DNA of 7,507 bases, taken from the NCBI GenBank assembly GCA_022511505.1, contig JAFLTK010000274.1, positions 1 to 7,507 of the forward strand, in the 5' to 3' direction. Below are positions 5,872 to 7,507 of this stretch, piece by piece (within the stretch, counting starts at the first letter, position 1; every line of letters begins with the position of its first letter). Position numbers and translations under genes: made by a program. A model generated the notes under the pieces. The model saw only the letters and a list, made by a program, of their open reading frames with translations, ran no database searches and was not told the DNA's origin. Source of the DNA: Muribaculaceae bacterium (GTDB lineage: Bacteria > Bacteroidota > Bacteroidia > Bacteroidales > Muribaculaceae).

Positions 5872-7242
5872 TTATCGACGGCCTCCACGACCACCGCCGC
5901 CACCGCCGCCGCCGCGGTATCCGCCGCCACCGCCACCCGATGGACGCGAGTAACTACCACCCGACGAGTGTCCTGAATTATAGGAGGGTGTTGACTGGCG
6001 CGGAGCGCTATTGGTATTCGACGGCTGACGAGTTGCCGGAGCGGGCGATGATGTTGAAGTCGATCTGCTCGGCGTCGACGACGGAGCCGGACGCGTTGTT
6101 GTAGTTCCCGCGGGGCGTGCGACAGTGCCGGTCGAGGGAGGTGCTACGGTGCCGGTCGCGGGACGAGCTACTGTTCCGGTCGACGGACGCGCGACTGTAC
6201 CGGTCGCGGGACGAGCTACGGTGCCGTTTGACGGACGAGCGACAGTTCCGGTCGACGGACGAGCGACAGTTCCGGTCGAGGGACGGAAAGTTCCTACACT
6301 CGGGCGTGTCATGCTGCCGGGTTGACGGTTGGATACAGCGGGACGTGATGCACCACCGGGGCGACTGCCGGCGCCTACACCGGGACGATATGCGCTACCC
6401 GTTCCGGGGCGATGGGCAAGATTGCCACTGCCGGGGCGGCCGGGATTGAAATGACCCGGGTTAAAGTGTCCGGGGTGATAATGCCCGGGATGATAGTGGG
6501 GAGCGCCCCATGCCCAGGAGTGACCCCAACCCCATGACGGACCCCAGCCCCATGACCATGACGGACCCCAAGCCCACGACGGGCCCCAGCCCCAATTCCA
6601 ACCCCAGCCCCAGCCGGGTGAATAGTAGTCATAAAGACCCCAGCCCCAATACCACGAGTTCCAGTAACGGGGGCTGTAGAACCCTGAGTAGCCATAGTAA
6701 GGAAGACCCCAATAATAGTCAGGGGTGTCGACATTAATCGTCACGTTTACAGGGGCATAATACATCTCGGCAAGTTCAGCATCACCCGAGCCTGAGACAA
6801 TTTCGGGATTGTGGAACGCCTCGATGCGACGCGTATAGGCAAAATCGCCCGGAACAACCTCGGTCTGGGTCGAGTCTGTTTCCAGTGTCTCATCAACGGC
6901 AAAGAAGCCGCGGCGGTTATAGTCGTCGATACTCGTAGTGGTCGACACGGTGCCGGGACCGGCATAATAATAGCCGTCGGGCGTCTCGATATAGATGGTT
7001 CCATCAGAGGTTGTCGTTGTCACCGGCTCACCGTTATAGGTCACTATCGGCGCATTGCTGACAAAGATAGTAGACTGTGACTGAGATTGTTGTTTCTCGG
7101 TTTTTTTAGACTTAGCCTTTGCCGGCGTGCCATATATGTCATTGTCATAAAGACTCTGCGCCATCATGACTGTAGACATCGACAGCAACAGCGCCACTGC
7201 CGTTGCAACCGGTCTGGTAATGTTCATGAGCGTTTTCATCAT
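5872..7242 (-). CDS. Secreted Trp/Gly/His-rich repeat protein, function unknown
   Basis: I do not recognise a characterised family. Residues 1-28 are a signal peptide (hydrophobic core VATAVALLL, cleavage after MMA). There is no cysteine anywhere, so it is neither a lipoprotein nor disulfide-bonded. The mature chain is built of blocks. Residues 30-57 are charged and Gln/Ser-rich, and 58-175 are Thr-rich, perhaps the only folded part. Residues 178-247 are Tyr/Trp/Gly-rich, with 18 Trp between 194 and 245. Residues 249-268 are four pentapeptides, two HYHPG and two HFNPG. Residues 270-319 are Pro/Gly/Arg-rich, 320-375 are seven RPSTGTVA-like octapeptides, and 380-435 are Ser/Thr/Pro-rich. A Gly-Arg tail (436-456) ends the chain. 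Export to the periplasm or surface is likely, with no type IX sorting domain visible. It is the first gene of a probable two-gene operon with the FadL-like barrel. Two ATGs start it; the one at 7239 lies 6 bases from an AAAGGA Shine-Dalgarno and may be the true start (455 residues). I recall similar Trp/Gly-rich proteins beside FadL-like genes in other Bacteroidales, but could not check this. Confidence 0.85.
   Translation of the reverse strand: MMKTLMNITRPVATAVALLLSMSTVMMAQSLYDNDIYGTPAKAKSKKTEKQQSQSQSTIFVSNAPIVTYNGEPVTTTTSDGTIYIETPDGYYYAGPGTVSTTTSIDDYNRRGFFAVDETLETDSTQTEVVPGDFAYTRRIEAFHNPEIVSGSGDAELAEMYYAPVNVTINVDTPDYYWGLPYYGYSGFYSPRYWNSWYWGWGLYDYYSPGWGWGWNWGWGPSWAWGPSWSWGWGPSWGWGHSWAWGAPHYHPGHYHPGHFNPGHFNPGRPGSGNLAHRPGTGSAYRPGVGAGSRPGGASRPAVSNRQPGSMTRPSVGTFRPSTGTVARPSTGTVARPSNGTVARPATGTVARPSTGTVARPATGTVAPPSTGTVARPAGTTTTRPAPSSTPSRSTSTSSPAPATRQPSNTNSAPRQSTPSYNSGHSSGGSYSRPSGGGGGGYRGGGGGGGGRGGRR
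5875..5937 (-). repeat. Coding tract for the Gly-Arg C-terminal tail
   Basis: The last 21 codons (residues 436-456) encode runs of six and eight glycines broken by YR and R, ending in GRGGRR. On the plus strand this appears as CCG/CCA-rich DNA. Such low-complexity DNA is prone to replication slippage, so tail length may vary between strains. It resembles RGG boxes of RNA-binding proteins, but here it follows a signal peptide. Confidence 0.85.
6118..6285 (-). repeat. Seven tandem 24-bp units encoding RPSTGTVA octapeptides
   Basis: The period is exactly 24 bp, with seven units covering residues 320-375. The core TGTVA (NGTVA once) is invariant. Position 1 is Arg except in unit seven (Pro), and position 3 alternates Ser/Ala. 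At DNA level the units differ mainly at silent third positions (GTG/GTA/GTC-type changes) while the CCGGTCG core on the plus strand persists in six of seven units. Selection therefore seems to hold the peptide while the DNA drifts, with expansion by duplication likely in the past. Confidence 0.93.
6439..6498 (-). repeat. Four pentapeptide His-Pro-Gly repeats
   Basis: Residues 249-268 are two copies of HYHPG followed by two of HFNPG, a 15-bp coding period. Six histidines spaced by two or three residues next to aromatic side chains would suit metal binding, but that is inferred from composition only. Confidence 0.9.
6502..6666 (-). repeat. Trp-Gly tract coding region
   Basis: Codons 193-247 hold 18 tryptophans in alternating W-G, W-A-G and G-P-S-W patterns. 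The GPSWAWG/GPSWSWG/GPSWGWG heptapeptide recurs three times (221-239). The plus strand shows this as repeated CCCCA-containing blocks. Alternating aromatic/glycine order suggests an extended, possibly self-associating segment. Confidence 0.9.
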
Positions 7243-7245
7243 CGT

Positions 7246-7251
7246 TCCTTT
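7246..7251 (-). promoter_or_regulatory. Shine-Dalgarno AAAGGA deciding the start of the Trp-rich gene
   Basis: AAAGGA on the minus strand lies 3 bases from the first ATG (7242) and 6 bases from the second (7239). The spacing favours the second. A recognisable Shine-Dalgarno is uncommon in this window and hints at strong translation of this gene. Confidence 0.55.
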
Positions 7252-7286
7252 ATATAAAAAGATAAATATTTTTAACGTTAGACCGC

Positions 7287-7302
7287 ACCAACTTCGGTTG
7301 GT
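7287..7302. promoter_or_regulatory. Leader inverted repeat ACCAAC-TTCG-GTTGGT
   Basis: This is a perfect 6-bp stem with a four-base loop. It falls inside the predicted leader (about 7322 down to 7243) of the Trp-rich gene. In that transcript the loop reads CGAA; on the opposite strand it is the very stable C(UUCG)G tetraloop. It could be an mRNA stabiliser, a translation-control hairpin or a DNA operator. Confidence 0.5.
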
Positions 7303-7328
7303 TTAATCGGCCTTCTTCCCAATTTCTA

Positions 7329-7360
7329 CAAAAATAAGCATTATTCCCAACCCGTGCAAC
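7329..7360 (-). promoter_or_regulatory. Promoter of the Trp-rich / FadL-like operon
   Basis: On the minus strand a perfect -7 box TATTTTTG lies at 7336-7329. A GTTG -33 box lies at 7360-7357, with a 20-base spacer. Transcription would begin near 7322 and give a leader of about 80 nt containing the hairpin at 7287-7302. No equivalent box lies between the two genes downstream, so this promoter probably serves both. Confidence 0.65.
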
Positions 7361-7384
7361 CATTCGTGCCCTATTTATCGCTTT

Positions 7385-7404
7385 TTAACACTTTCCACTG
7401 TTAA
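7385..7404. promoter_or_regulatory. Inverted repeat TTAACA-N8-TGTTAA upstream of the operon promoter
   Basis: Two perfect 6-bp half-sites are separated by 8 bases, centred about 72 bases upstream of the predicted transcription start and 25 bases upstream of the -33 box. This is a typical position for a dimeric activator site. No regulator gene is present in the window to pair with it. Confidence 0.4.
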
Positions 7405-7414
7405 TTCAAACCTC

Positions 7415-7507
7415 CTAATCGCGAGGAAACACGCCGGCCGGCGGGTAGACAGAGGGAGCCCCTTGCAGGGCGGTAGAATGAACGCCGCTGCAAGGGGACC
7501 TAAATTC
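7415..7507. repeat. GC-rich inverted-repeat element at the window edge
   Basis: CCCCTTGCAG (7459-7468) pairs with CTGCAAGGGG (7488-7497). The stem continues inward as GGCG (7469-7472) with CGCC (7483-7486), leaving a 10-base loop and one unpaired G. A perfect 12-bp palindrome CGCCGGCCGGCG sits at 7432-7443. The block is much richer in GC than the adjacent leader. On the minus strand it is open in one frame up to a TAG at 7415-7417, so it might be the tail of an upstream gene. No T run follows the stem, so a simple terminator is less likely than a REP- or MITE-like repeat. Confidence 0.5.

Noticed and set aside
6117..6449. Plus-strand open frames with repeats (110 and 66 residues)
   Set aside because: They are frame shadows of the octapeptide-encoding array in the exported-protein gene and inherit its periodicity.
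7257..7264. Second -7-like box TATCTTTT for the Trp-rich gene
   Set aside because: It has one mismatch in the key TTTG and no -33 box at 19-21 bases. It would give a leader of only a few bases upstream of the Shine-Dalgarno. The site at 7329-7360 is better.

Overview
The window looks like a chromosomal segment of a Bacteroidales bacterium. A mouse/human-gut Muribaculaceae-like genome is my guess, but nothing here fixes the family. The evidence is that four gene-proximal sites match the Bacteroidetes primary promoter (-7 box TAnnTTTG, with a loose TTTG-like -33 box 19-21 bases upstream). Most genes lack a Shine-Dalgarno sequence. The protein set also fits: a biotinylated OadA-type carboxyltransferase, an AAA_14/DUF4143 ATPase, a short VanZ-like membrane protein, and an OMPP1/FadL-like outer-membrane protein ending in Phe.

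Layout from left to right. Bases 1-263 hold no gene I can support; they carry a promoter (103-134) and a leader of about 120 nt for the first gene. Bases 264-2153 (+) encode a complete 629-residue carboxyltransferase-biotin carrier protein. A 15-bp perfect hairpin (2177-2213) separates it from the convergent, visibly AT-richer ATPase gene (2223-3488, -). Upstream of the ATPase lie its promoter, three tandem 23-bp repeats (3522-3586), and an unusual stretch of about 125 bases that is either structured DNA/RNA or a coding remnant (3590-3715). Next come a promoter and a VanZ-like gene (3768-4157, +). Its stop codon overlaps the stop codon of the convergent FadL-like gene (4154-5827, -). The FadL-like gene is preceded by 44 bases and then by a secreted, extremely low-complexity Trp/Gly/His/Pro-rich protein (5872-7242, -), so these two probably form one operon. 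Bases 7243-7507 hold the operon's control region (promoter 7329-7360, leader hairpin, distal inverted repeat) and, at the window edge, a GC-rich inverted-repeat element.

How the genes work together: the first gene belongs to C3/C4 metabolism (pyruvate-oxaloacetate interconversion using biotin), but its partner subunits are not here. The ATPase and its repeats look like an inserted accessory unit. The last two genes are the best candidate for an undescribed system: an exported aromatic/histidine/repeat-rich protein made together with an outer-membrane beta-barrel. Nothing in the sequence identifies the substrate or purpose of that pair; envelope surface structure, metal or hydrophobic-ligand capture are only inferences.
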